Assembly (NCBI RefSeq): GCF_014773395.1 | Contig: NZ_JACXAF010000009.1 | Span: 62,001-126,000 of the forward strand | Direction of reading: 5' to 3' | Length of the DNA stretch: 64,000 nt | Source: Neiella litorisoli | Lineage (GTDB): Bacteria; Pseudomonadota; Gammaproteobacteria; Enterobacterales; Neiellaceae | In this document: in pieces, positions 40,370-48,728 of the stretch | How positions within the stretch are numbered: the first letter of the stretch is position 1 | How the letters are laid out: each line of letters starts with the position of its first letter | Position numbers and translations under genes: made by a program | The notes under the pieces: model-generated | Database searches by the model: none | What the model saw: only the letters and a program-made list of their open reading frames with translations | Told to the model about the DNA's origin: nothing

Positions 40370-40732
40370 ATGATGACCTCTTCTCTCGAACTTCGTATTC
40401 CACATGCTAGTCAGATCCACAGGGGTAAAGTTACGTTGATTGCCGCCTATTTGGAGCGCGGTAGCAGTGCCAAAACCCAATATGCTTTGAGCATTGATGG
40501 CGATGAGCTGGTTGTTTCGCCCCCATTCCGCACAGAGCAAGCCTTTAAGCATGTTCAGAACGGCATTGGTGACATTTTGGCAATCGACTGTGATGAGCTG
40601 GATAACCAAGGAGACACGTGCAGCGAGCACTATAACTGCTGTGATTGTGGCGGTAATCAATGTGGCTGCAGGGGCTGCTTTTCATGTAATGCCTGCCACC
40701 TATGTACTGGCGAAGAGCCCAACTCAGAGTAA
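40370..40732 (+). CDS. Protein with cysteine-rich C-terminus, 120 aa
   Basis: The N-terminal 80 residues are an ordinary small soluble domain. Residues about 83-112 hold ten cysteines in thirty positions (C-S-E-H-Y-N-C-C-D-C, Q-C-G-C-R-G-C, S-C-N-A-C-H-L-C). Such density suggests metal binding, for example a zinc cluster or Fe-S site, or a metallothionein-like tail. No family recognised. Confidence 0.6.
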   Translation: MMTSSLELRIPHASQIHRGKVTLIAAYLERGSSAKTQYALSIDGDELVVSPPFRTEQAFKHVQNGIGDILAIDCDELDNQGDTCSEHYNCCDCGGNQCGCRGCFSCNACHLCTGEEPNSE

Positions 40733-40903
40733 AAGACCATTGAGAGCAGTCCTGTCGTGCTGGCTTGATTCGCTGACAAGTCGCTCAACGACACCCTTGC
40801 TGAAACTCCCGTGCTTCCTGATGCCGCTTAAAATGGGCTCAGTTGCCCGGATCCGAATGCTTGTTACGGTGCTGATAGTTTTCAATGCACCGTGGCTAGC
40901 GAT

Positions 40904-42058
40904 ATGAGTGAACAAGTCGAACTCTTTGCACTTCCTTCTGAATCCAGACCTATGCAAACGATGGCGCCGCCCAGCGCCTTGTTTGATTGGCGAGCCGAGC
41001 TGACGCGCCGCAGCACCGAGAAGGCGCAGTTTGATTTTAACGATGCCCAAGGCTTCACCTTGTATCGTTCAGGTAGCAGTAACTATACCGACGCCCAGGC
41101 GTTGGTTGATGCTTGTGCCCCCATTGGTATTTGTATCATCGACAGCTCTGGGCCAACGCGGACCTTGCTCGCTGAATATGCCTCCGATGGTGGGAAAGTC
41201 TTCATCGATAGTGGTGCATTCCGGGTGTTTCGCCGCCATCTAGCTGGGCACGATGAGCACCTAGACTTCAATGCTGTGCTGGCGCGCTATGCCGAAATTG
41301 TCGCGCAGTGCACTGCGCCCGAGCAGCTCCTGCTGGTGGCTCCGGATATTGTGGGCGACCAACACGGTTCATTCGAAATCTTTTGTCGTTACTTACCAGA
41401 GGTGCAGGCATTAGCACGCGCCGGTGCTCGCATTGTCTTGCCGATGCAGGTGGGGAAGCTCGACATGCTCGAAAACTACCAACGCTACTTGGATGTGATC
41501 AATTTTGAGCCGGTCGTTGGACTACCTGCCAATGCCAAAAGCATCAGCGCCGACGATGCCCTATCATTTTTGCGCGCCGCTCAACCGTCTCACGTCCATT
41601 TCTTAGGTTGCTCTGAAACCTGCCTGCTCCATCAAGCTGCTCATGTCGTACCCCATACTGACATTAGCAGTGATGCAATGACGATACGAAAGCACATTGG
41701 AACCAATAAATTATTGACTGAAATGTGTCGCCAACAGACTGACGATACGGTCATCGACTACGTGCATGGCGGGCTGACCAAGTGGGATGAGACAGAGTTT
41801 GTTGGGTATATCGATGCGATTGTACTTGAGATGAGCAACGTTGAGTTGAAACGCTTTGCGAACAGCGTGTCCATGCCCGTCAATGCGGTCCTAGATGCTG
41901 CTCAACGGGAATCTCTAATGGACAATTTGGACGAACTGCACTTTGGCTACGGCTACGAAATGGTTTCCGCGTTCTGGCGCAGTGAATGTCGCCAAGCCAT
42001 TAGTCCCGAGATACGTCGATGCTCCATCACGACTTTGTATCGAGCGAAGCTGATTTAG
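40904..42058 (+). CDS. tRNA-guanine-transglycosylase-like (DpdA-like) protein, 384 aa
   Basis: The start is uncertain (ATG 40904 or GTG 40892). The motif V-F-I-D-S-G-A-F-R-V-F corresponds to the T-D-S-G-G-F-Q-V-F signature of TGT enzymes; L-V-A-P-D-I-V-G-D-Q, V-V-G-L-P-A-N and H-F-L-G-C-S follow in the places of the TGT beta-strand motifs, and S-S-D-A-M near 250 could hold the nucleophilic Asp. DpdA proteins are TGT relatives that insert 7-deazaguanine bases into DNA. No queuosine-precursor gene is in the window. Placement between the DndC-like and the methyltransferase-helicase gene supports a DNA-modification role. Confidence 0.65.
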   Translation: MSEQVELFALPSESRPMQTMAPPSALFDWRAELTRRSTEKAQFDFNDAQGFTLYRSGSSNYTDAQALVDACAPIGICIIDSSGPTRTLLAEYASDGGKVFIDSGAFRVFRRHLAGHDEHLDFNAVLARYAEIVAQCTAPEQLLLVAPDIVGDQHGSFEIFCRYLPEVQALARAGARIVLPMQVGKLDMLENYQRYLDVINFEPVVGLPANAKSISADDALSFLRAAQPSHVHFLGCSETCLLHQAAHVVPHTDISSDAMTIRKHIGTNKLLTEMCRQQTDDTVIDYVHGGLTKWDETEFVGYIDAIVLEMSNVELKRFANSVSMPVNAVLDAAQRESLMDNLDELHFGYGYEMVSAFWRSECRQAISPEIRRCSITTLYRAKLI

Positions 42059-42107
42059 CACTGACCGATCACTGACACAAAAGGGTTGCTAGTTGCTTGT
42101 TGACCCG

Positions 42108-42135
42108 TTGCGCGCTTTGCCGGCCATTGTAGCCT
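42108..42135 (+). promoter_or_regulatory. Promoter-like box before the methyltransferase-helicase
   Basis: TTGCGC (42108), 16 bp, TAGCCT (42130-42135); start codon 29 bp further. No clear GTC-N7-GAC repeat. Confidence 0.45.
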
Positions 42136-42164
42136 AGCTTCATTATCACTAAGGAGTGCATTTC

Positions 42165-45100
42165 ATGACCTGGCTTCACCAATCCCAACAAGTACTCAGC
42201 AAGGGTTTGACCACGAGCAAGGTCAAGCGGATGGCTGATTTAGCGTCTCGCCGACAGCAGACCCAAAGCCAGTTCTTTACCCCTGAGTGGGTCGCATCGG
42301 GCATGTGGTCGATTGCAGAGCCCGCAATGAACGCCGCTTCAGGGATGGTCGCCGTTATGGATAACTCGGTTGGCTCTGGTCGTCTGATGGCTCAAGCTTG
42401 CCCTAATAAGCATCTCCTTTATGGCTGTGATACCGATGAGCGCGTGATCGCAGCATTAAGCGAGGATGCAACCAACGCCCAGATCTCGCACGAATTTAGC
42501 GTCAGTGGTATGGAAGACATTGAGGCGGACAGCTTTGGCGTCGGTCTGATTAATCCGCCGTTTAGTTTGACGCTTTCAAGCCCCAACATGATGCCCTTCG
42601 ACTCCGCTCATTATGGTGAGTTTGGTCCGATGACCAATGCGCTAAGCCATGAATACAGCTTAGATCATGCCCTCTATGCTTCTGATGTGGTGGTCGCGCT
42701 TTTACCGTTGTCGATGAAAGACCGCTGTCATGCCTCGGATAGATTATTTGCTGAGATCCGACTGCCTGGCACCACGTTTATCGCCGAAGGGGCAAATGTC
42801 AAAACGGCTGTGTTTGTCTTTGGTCAGCATTCGCGAACGCAAGCAAAGCTATCGTCGGTGCTTGAATTCGATCTTGAGCAGGGCGACGATTGGCCGGAGA
42901 TCCCGGGATTACACGTTCAAAGCATTCGGCAGCGCCGCCCTCGCTGGAAAGTTGGAGGTGTTGACGAATCCACGCCTACGATCACTTTGCCGGTAACCGG
43001 CGACGACACGGTTGAGCTGCATCACCATAACCGTTCGCTAGTGATTAAGTATCGCTGTGGCTTGGTTCAAGCCAAAGTAGCCAACGCTCTGATGCAAGCC
43101 CCTGTCGAGATTGGCGAGCGCCACCGATACCCAACCAATATGCGCTATGTCGGCTCTGGACGTCTTTTGCTGGATGTTTACTTGCAGCAAGACGATCCGC
43201 TTGAAGCGTTTGAAAGTACCATCGCCATCATTCGCCAAGCAGGCGGCACACCGCAGATCTCGCCATCACTCCAAGGCTACTTCGCTAAGTTGGTCAAACG
43301 CCACGAGCGCAATATGGTTGCCTTTCGAAAAACGGTCAAGCAAGCCACGGTTCCCACCACCACGATCACCGCGAAGCGAGGCATGCTCTTGCGCCAAGGT
43401 GACGTTAACAGCCCTGTGATCCGCAAAGGAGAAGTGCTTGAAGCAGAGGTGTTGGGGGGTGTCTTCCTCGTTCAAAAAGCAGGTATGACGGTCGAGTATC
43501 GACGCGATGCAATGCAAAAACTATTCAGCATTGACGATGATGACCGCAATCATACCCAGTGGCGCGTTGTGTTTGAGGGTAAAAACGAAGCGTTCCCAGA
43601 TATCGCCCAAAACAATCGCGCTTTGATGACCCAAAGCGGTGTCGACTTCTTATGGCCGCCGCAAATGGATAGTTTGTCTGAGTTGATGATGACCGATGGC
43701 GCTGTGGCTGGATGGCAGCAAGGAACCGGTAAAGCCCGCCTTGCTGTCGCACTGTGCCTCACCTCAACAGCAAAACACAACCTGATCGCCGTCGAGTCCG
43801 GCTTGGTCGATGAGATGGTCAAAGAGTTTAAAAAGATTGGTCTGCAACCTGAGCTGTATAACATCATCCTACAATCCGATGACATCAAGACGCTCAAGAA
43901 AATCAACCTGATCAGCTATAACCGCTTAAAGTCGGCCTATGGTATGGGCAAGCAAACACTTGCTCATCGCCTGCGCCGCCGCTTTGGGGTCATCGCGGCC
44001 GATGAAGGTGGCATTCTGGCCAACCCAACTAGCCAGCAATCCCGAGCTTTGATGCGGCTTGCGCCTCGAAAATTGTTCTTACTCGACGGCACTCCCATTG
44101 GCAGCTACCCAAGAGATCTTCTGAATCTGTGCTGCGCAGTCAGAGGAAGCTCACGAGCCGATCAACCGTATGCTTTGCGTAATCAGCCCTATATTGCCCC
44201 GCAATTGTTGAAAAGCGCGAGCTATGCTCCTCGTGGCGTGGCGCAATTCAAAGATGATTTTGTTGTGCTTGATTGGGCCAGTCATGAATTCGCCGATAAC
44301 TTACGCGAAGGGGCGAAGCGGGAGATCCCCGCGATTCAAGATGTCGCTCTGTTTCGTCAGTGGGCTGGCCTTCATGTCCAGCGCCGACTGCGCAATGAAC
44401 CCGAAATGGAGGCGTATTCAGGCTGTGCCGAGCCTGAGCGAGAAACCCATGCTATCGCCTTCGACAAAGCTCACTTTAAGCACTATCTCAAAACAGCTGT
44501 GGAATTTAGCGAATGGTACATGCGCCATAAGCAAGATCGAGAAAGCGAAGGTAAGGGCTCTAATCTGGTCGCGGTCTTGGCAAAAATCCAAGCGGTGGTG
44601 AGCGCTGCCAACTCTCCCCATGTATCGGAGTCTGGATCGGCCGGGTTCTATTCGCCGCTCACATCAAAGCAACGCTTTTTCCTCAAAGAGCTAGAGCGCA
44701 TTCACGCCACTGGTGATAAGGCGATTCTGTATGCGTACTGTCCCGAAGTCCTAGAGCGTATGAAGGTCGAACTCGACAAGCGCGGGATTAAATCTGTCTT
44801 GTTCACCGGTAAGCAAAATATTGCTCGCCGCAATGCGGAGTTGGATCGCGAATTTCGCGAAGGTGAAGCAACCGTGCTGTTGTCTTCGTGGGTCGGTCAA
44901 CGGGGTTTAAATCTGCCGCAAGCAAATCATGTTTTGCTCTACAATCGCGCATGGACAGGTGACGTTGAGGAGCAGGCAATTGCTCGCGTTACCCGCCCAG
45001 AGCAAGAAAAAGAGGTCTTTGTCAGCTATGGCCACTTAAAGGGAAGCATTGACGAGTACATGGGGCAAGTCGTCGAATGGAAAATCAAAGCGGCCGATGC

Positions 45101-45230
45101 TGGGTTGGATTTTGGCGATGACTGCAACTCGACTGAAGAATTTAGGCACATGGATTCAGTACTTGAAGAATTTTGCAGAAAAACGCTAAACATGAGCGCT
45201 TACGAAGCACATCGCGAGATGGCCGCGTAA
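42165..45230 (+). CDS. N6-adenine-type DNA methyltransferase fused to SNF2-like helicase, 1021 aa
   Basis: The start at 42165 has AAGGAG eight bases upstream. The N-terminal part has D-N-S-V-G-S-G-R (66-73, SAM-binding motif I) and N-P-P-F (130-133, the N6-adenine catalytic motif). The second half has a Walker-like Q-Q-G-T-G-K-A-R at about 518-525, D-E-G-G at 613-616 in the place of the DExx box, and helicase C motifs V-L-L-S-S-W-V-G-Q-R-G-L-N-L and R-V-T-R-P-E-Q. Methylase-helicase fusions occur in phages and plasmids and some (P1 DarB-like) protect DNA against restriction. Here it may methylate plasmid DNA or act in the suggested modification system. Confidence 0.82.
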   Translation: MTWLHQSQQVLSKGLTTSKVKRMADLASRRQQTQSQFFTPEWVASGMWSIAEPAMNAASGMVAVMDNSVGSGRLMAQACPNKHLLYGCDTDERVIAALSEDATNAQISHEFSVSGMEDIEADSFGVGLINPPFSLTLSSPNMMPFDSAHYGEFGPMTNALSHEYSLDHALYASDVVVALLPLSMKDRCHASDRLFAEIRLPGTTFIAEGANVKTAVFVFGQHSRTQAKLSSVLEFDLEQGDDWPEIPGLHVQSIRQRRPRWKVGGVDESTPTITLPVTGDDTVELHHHNRSLVIKYRCGLVQAKVANALMQAPVEIGERHRYPTNMRYVGSGRLLLDVYLQQDDPLEAFESTIAIIRQAGGTPQISPSLQGYFAKLVKRHERNMVAFRKTVKQATVPTTTITAKRGMLLRQGDVNSPVIRKGEVLEAEVLGGVFLVQKAGMTVEYRRDAMQKLFSIDDDDRNHTQWRVVFEGKNEAFPDIAQNNRALMTQSGVDFLWPPQMDSLSELMMTDGAVAGWQQGTGKARLAVALCLTSTAKHNLIAVESGLVDEMVKEFKKIGLQPELYNIILQSDDIKTLKKINLISYNRLKSAYGMGKQTLAHRLRRRFGVIAADEGGILANPTSQQSRALMRLAPRKLFLLDGTPIGSYPRDLLNLCCAVRGSSRADQPYALRNQPYIAPQLLKSASYAPRGVAQFKDDFVVLDWASHEFADNLREGAKREIPAIQDVALFRQWAGLHVQRRLRNEPEMEAYSGCAEPERETHAIAFDKAHFKHYLKTAVEFSEWYMRHKQDRESEGKGSNLVAVLAKIQAVVSAANSPHVSESGSAGFYSPLTSKQRFFLKELERIHATGDKAILYAYCPEVLERMKVELDKRGIKSVLFTGKQNIARRNAELDREFREGEATVLLSSWVGQRGLNLPQANHVLLYNRAWTGDVEEQAIARVTRPEQEKEVFVSYGHLKGSIDEYMGQVVEWKIKAADAGLDFGDDCNSTEEFRHMDSVLEEFCRKTLNMSAYEAHREMAA

Positions 45231-45247
45231 TGTATCTGCTGGAAATT

Positions 45248-45328
45248 GTCGTCAACAGACACGCCTGAGTCTTGTGGTTTTCTGGTTGGGGTAGAGCCTG
45301 TTGCGCTGCGGTTAAGTCGCTTTACTTT
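45248..45328 (+). promoter_or_regulatory. Composite element before the paralogue pair
   Basis: GTCGTCAACAGAC (45248-45260, arms TGTC/GACA) is followed after 40 bp by TTGCGC (45301), 16 bp and TACTTT (45323-45328). The start codon is 31 bp further. Confidence 0.55.
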
Positions 45329-45359
45329 GGCTTCATCAACTCGTTTGGAGAACTAGCCA

Positions 45360-46232
45360 ATGACCGCAATCGATACAGCCAGCAACTACCGACTTCGACT
45401 TGAAACCTCACTCAAAGGCGCGCTCAAAGCGTGGGTGGATTATCAAACGGCTTATAGCCTGCTGGTTAACGGCTTTGATATCTACGATAGCAACCGCTCC
45501 ATAACAGGCCTTGACGTTGTTGAGCAGGCGCTTACAAAGTGGCTATCGGCTATCTGCAACACATTAAGCCAGTCATACCAGGGCGACACCGGTAAGAGTT
45601 TTGATGCGTCGGACCTGCCAAGTAAATTGCGGGAGATCCCAAGGTCTTTACGTCACACCATGGTTGATAGTTATCGTCAACCTGATTTGACGTTGTGGTT
45701 GTCGTTCGCAGATGCGTTGATCGAGCAGTATGACTTTGAACAGTTGGTGCAAAAAGTCACTGTGTTAGCCGAGGGGCTGGAGCAATCCGGCATGCGAGAA
45801 ATTGCCGATCGGTTGGTGTGCAACTTTTGGTTGCGCAACCATGGCCGCGATAATCCAATCAAGCGAACCAAGCGCCATGTGGTGATTGAATCGAGTCTCT
45901 ACTCGGACGCTTTCTTTGGTGGGTACAGCTACGACACCAAGCAAAAAATGAGCTTGATGCTTGAAGCAATTCGAGTGGCTGCAACCGAGTCCGGCGATAA
46001 TCGATTGGTACCACCGTTTGAAGAATTAATTGAAGCAGTGAACAACACACCGGATCGCCAGCTTATCAAATCGGGTACGGCGTTTGGCAACAAGAGCACT
46101 GTTGAAATTAAGGTTTATCAAGGCAAGTTTAAATGCTTTTTTAACCCTGAAGTGTTGGATGCTTTGTTGTCCTTCATCATCATTCATCGCACCCAAGAAG
46201 GTGAGCTCCACAATCTGCCGGAGGCTGCGTAA
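45360..46232 (+). CDS. Hypothetical protein, 290 aa, first of a tandem paralogue pair
   Basis: The protein is soluble and mostly helical in its first half, with K-R-T-K-R-H-V-V near 173 and G-G-Y-S-Y-D-T-K near 189, followed by a beta-rich C-terminus. The gene product just downstream has the same segments in the same order (K-R-T-P-R-H-L-V, G-C-G-Y-Y-H, A-A-S-E-M-G), so the two arose by duplication. A link to the DUF4942 family seems possible but I cannot show it. Confidence 0.6.
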   Translation: MTAIDTASNYRLRLETSLKGALKAWVDYQTAYSLLVNGFDIYDSNRSITGLDVVEQALTKWLSAICNTLSQSYQGDTGKSFDASDLPSKLREIPRSLRHTMVDSYRQPDLTLWLSFADALIEQYDFEQLVQKVTVLAEGLEQSGMREIADRLVCNFWLRNHGRDNPIKRTKRHVVIESSLYSDAFFGGYSYDTKQKMSLMLEAIRVAATESGDNRLVPPFEELIEAVNNTPDRQLIKSGTAFGNKSTVEIKVYQGKFKCFFNPEVLDALLSFIIIHRTQEGELHNLPEAA

Positions 46233-47038
46233 TGCGGATTTGCGATCTGAATGCGACGACTTTGCGCGACACCTTAATCGCCCTTTTGCTCAAAGCTGGT
46301 GTTGACTACCTGCAATACTGCCGCCTTGCGAAGCAGCTCAAATCGATAGGAGTTGGTTTGCATCAACGCGACTATGACTTTCAATTGCGCGGCGCATTGG
46401 TCGCCGTCGAACAACATTGGCTAGCTCAATTGCTCGCTAAGCTGACCGTCCACTACGCGCACGGCTCACGTGCTGAACTGTCGATGGATGACATGCCTTC
46501 TGGGCTAAACCGAGAATTCCCTTGGGGCAAATGCGCTCCAGAGGATTTGGAGGCGGGCGTTCGCTACTGGATGGGCTTATATGATTTCGACCAACTGATC
46601 GCTTACTTAACCGAGCGCTGCGGTGAACTTGAACAACAGGGTAAGGTGCTCGCCGCTCGCGATTTAGGAATTCATCTTGCACTTGATGAAGCCAAGCGAA
46701 CCCCTCGGCACTTGGTGGCAAAGGTAAGGCTAGCCCTTAGTGGTTGCGGCTATTATCACGAGTCGTCCACTCGCGCTGTAAAATCGCTGTCGTGTGCCTT
46801 CAAAATAGCCGCCTCGGAAATGGGATTGCCTTCATTGGCTGCAGCGATGAATAGCTATTATGAGGCCGTTCACTCGATGGCCAAGCATGATGTTGGGCTC
46901 AAGCAGGGGCATGCATCAACGGTGCTGATCACCAACCGCAAGCAGCACATCGAGTTCAAGTTCGCAGCAGACCAAGCCGATGCGCTATTGGCTTTCGTCA
47001 AAATGTACGCCCCGGACATGCTGGAGTGTGTGGCCTGA
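46232..47038 (+). CDS. Hypothetical protein, 268 aa, second of a tandem paralogue pair
   Basis: The start overlaps the previous stop by one base (TAATG), so the pair is coupled. The shared pattern is K-R-T-x-R-H, a Gly-Tyr turn and A-A-x-E-x-G, with an E-A-V helix after it; overall identity is low. The two may form a heterodimer (inference). Confidence 0.6.
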   Translation: MRICDLNATTLRDTLIALLLKAGVDYLQYCRLAKQLKSIGVGLHQRDYDFQLRGALVAVEQHWLAQLLAKLTVHYAHGSRAELSMDDMPSGLNREFPWGKCAPEDLEAGVRYWMGLYDFDQLIAYLTERCGELEQQGKVLAARDLGIHLALDEAKRTPRHLVAKVRLALSGCGYYHESSTRAVKSLSCAFKIAASEMGLPSLAAAMNSYYEAVHSMAKHDVGLKQGHASTVLITNRKQHIEFKFAADQADALLAFVKMYAPDMLECVA

Positions 47039-47111
47039 GCCTTTGGCAAGGGCTGCGTCATCTCAAAACAAGGGCAACCTAAAGACCTGCAAGCATCGTA
47101 AGGAGCAAAAC

Positions 47112-47360
47112 ATGAGCACGATTACTGTGAGCGTCAGTGCCCACCTAAACCCGGAGAAAACCCAAGCCACGATTCATTTTTCTGGTCGGAGTCATCCGAT
47201 AGTTTGTGGTTGCCTGGGCGCCGAAACGAACGAACAAGGTGTTATCGAGACGATCTATTTGGATAGTTTGGTTCACCGTCACTCATCAAGCGTGAGCTAT
47301 CAAGGATGGCAACCCGAAGGTGCCGTTAGCACTATTTTGCGACGACTCACCGCAGCTTGA
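47112..47360 (+). CDS. Hypothetical protein, 82 aa
   Basis: The ATG at 47112 has AAGGAG upstream. The small protein is beta-rich with V-S-V-S-A-H-L-N-P and V-C-G-C-L-G-A. No family recognised. Confidence 0.55.
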   Translation: MSTITVSVSAHLNPEKTQATIHFSGRSHPIVCGCLGAETNEQGVIETIYLDSLVHRHSSSVSYQGWQPEGAVSTILRRLTAA

Positions 47361-47377
47361 GATGACTCGATGGCAGT

Positions 47378-47447
47378 GTCTGTCTGCGACACTGCTTACT
47401 ACTGCTTTTTACCACTCCAATGCGCCAATTCAACTCCGTGAAATAGT
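47378..47447 (+). promoter_or_regulatory. Composite element before the DUF6927-like gene
   Basis: GTCTGTCTGCGAC (47378-47390, arms GCAGTGTC/GACACTGC) is followed after 29 bp by ATGCGC (47420), 16 bp and AATAGT (47442-47447). The start codon is 36 bp further. The hairpin could also be a weak terminator. Confidence 0.45.
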
Positions 47448-47483
47448 AAAGCTGTTCCTAACTCAACCCACCGGAGACTCAAC

Positions 47484-48086
47484 ATGGGATGGACATCAAG
47501 CTCGAACTGGCAACGCAAAGAAGAGATCGTCGCGCACGTAACAAGCTCTTACCTTTGGGGCAATAATTTCAATATCCTAGAGCACTCCGTACGCGGCTCT
47601 CGTGTATGGGTGTTGGCAGAGTACACCGATAACCATCCTGAGCGAGCAGGGGAGCGCTTTATCGCGCTATTTTTGCTCGATAAGTTCCCAGAGGGCTGGG
47701 CTTACAAAGATATGGATGAGTCGATGGGCCCGTTCCACCACGATTGCCCGATATCGTTTCTGACCCGCGCCGAAGAAGTCGCAGGCCGACTCAGTGACAC
47801 AGCAAAGAAATGGCGCCAGCAGGTTCGCGATTACCACACCGCTCAGCGCCAGAAGCAAAAGGCATTAGCTCAGCTCTCGCCGGATACGATCGTTCGTTTT
47901 CAGAACGTCGACTACAAACTGCTTGAGAAACTCCCTCGACGCCTTGGCTGGAAAGCACGGTCGATGAAAGATGGCCAAATCTACCGGATGATGGCCAAGC
48001 AGGTCTCACAAGCCGTCGTGATCCCGCCACCACAAAACCCACCACCTGCAGCACGACAAGAGCAGCAGTTGGCGTTTGTCTACTAG
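47484..48086 (+). CDS. DUF6927-like protein, 200 aa
   Basis: The N-terminus M-G-W-T-S, the central V-W-V-L-A-E-Y, F-I-A-L-F-L-L-D and Y-K-D-M-D-E-S-M-G-P followed by D-C-P agree with the family I know as DUF6927, found in plasmids, phages and many bacteria. Function unknown. A basic, proline-rich tail is extra. The next start overlaps the stop by one base. Confidence 0.7.
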   Translation: MGWTSSSNWQRKEEIVAHVTSSYLWGNNFNILEHSVRGSRVWVLAEYTDNHPERAGERFIALFLLDKFPEGWAYKDMDESMGPFHHDCPISFLTRAEEVAGRLSDTAKKWRQQVRDYHTAQRQKQKALAQLSPDTIVRFQNVDYKLLEKLPRRLGWKARSMKDGQIYRMMAKQVSQAVVIPPPQNPPPAARQEQQLAFVY

Positions 48087-48484
48087 TGCCGCTCCATCCA
48101 TTTAAGCAACGACCGGTTCATTTGGGAGAGCCGGTTAAATGCTACCGCAATCTCAACAATGGTCGCTGGTCACTGGTGGCTATGACGGGCTCACTGAAGA
48201 ATAAGGTGATTGGGCATGCTGATACGGTAGTGCTTCGCGACGTCTTCTTTGTGGTCGGTCTTGCTGGCCGGAAAAGGGCTGTATTGCAGCAGGTGCGCAA
48301 TGTTCATGCTTTTGCATGTGGTTTGCTGGTGTCGGTCAATGACACAGAAACTCATAGCTCTACTTTCGTCACGTATCGACCATTTGAACGCGACTGTTTC
48401 TACAGATTGGACTCGAACACGCCTGTTGCTCGGGCGGATTGGCTTTGCCTTAAATCAGGACTGGCGTCAATTCGGGACATTTGA
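48086..48484 (+). CDS. Hypothetical protein, 132 aa (HAF-type conserved protein)
   Basis: A GTG at 48086 overlaps the preceding stop (TAGTG). The sequence has C-Y-R-N-L-N-N-G-R-W-S, V-V-L-R-D-V-F-F-V-V, N-V-H-A-F-A-C-G and T-Y-R-P-F, a pattern shared by a common family of small plasmid and phage proteins with the HAF-x-x-G motif. Function unknown. Confidence 0.65.
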   Translation: MPLHPFKQRPVHLGEPVKCYRNLNNGRWSLVAMTGSLKNKVIGHADTVVLRDVFFVVGLAGRKRAVLQQVRNVHAFACGLLVSVNDTETHSSTFVTYRPFERDCFYRLDSNTPVARADWLCLKSGLASIRDI

Positions 48485-48565
48485 CAGCGAAGGGCTGGCA
48501 GTGGTGTTGCGGCGCCTCGGCCCGTTGATACCTTGAGTCCATTGAGACGAATTGGAGAAACGATC

Positions 48566-48712
48566 ATGAGCATATCTTGTGAAACATGCGCCCACTCCCG
48601 CCACTGCGAGGTGGACTTTGAGAATGAGCAGGATGGTGACTGTATTTATGAACCTGTCGAGCAGGTGACCGGACGTATGGCCGGATCCATTGCATGCACT
48701 GAACGTTTCTGA
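48566..48712 (+). CDS. Small Cys-containing protein, 48 aa
   Basis: The ATG at 48566 has GGAG eight bases upstream. C-E-T-C-A-H-S-R-H-C lies at residues 5-14, with a later D-C and A-C. A small metal-binding protein is likely. No family recognised. Confidence 0.5.
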   Translation: MSISCETCAHSRHCEVDFENEQDGDCIYEPVEQVTGRMAGSIACTERF

Positions 48713-48728
48713 TCAAGGGCTCCAAAAG

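Noticed and set aside
40494-40907. 137-codon frame over the Cys-rich gene
   Set aside because: Shadow in another frame; the 40370 frame has the better start and promoter.
10910-47447. Reading all GTC-N7-GAC repeats as transcription terminators
   Set aside because: Most have short arms and no T-run, and their fixed distances to TTGCGN boxes point to a regulatory role; the ones at 40251 and 47374 have longer stems and may serve both roles.
48249-48536. 95-codon frame overlapping the HAF-type gene
   Set aside because: The other frame has a conserved pattern; this one lacks a start site, although its last 40 codons look protein-like.
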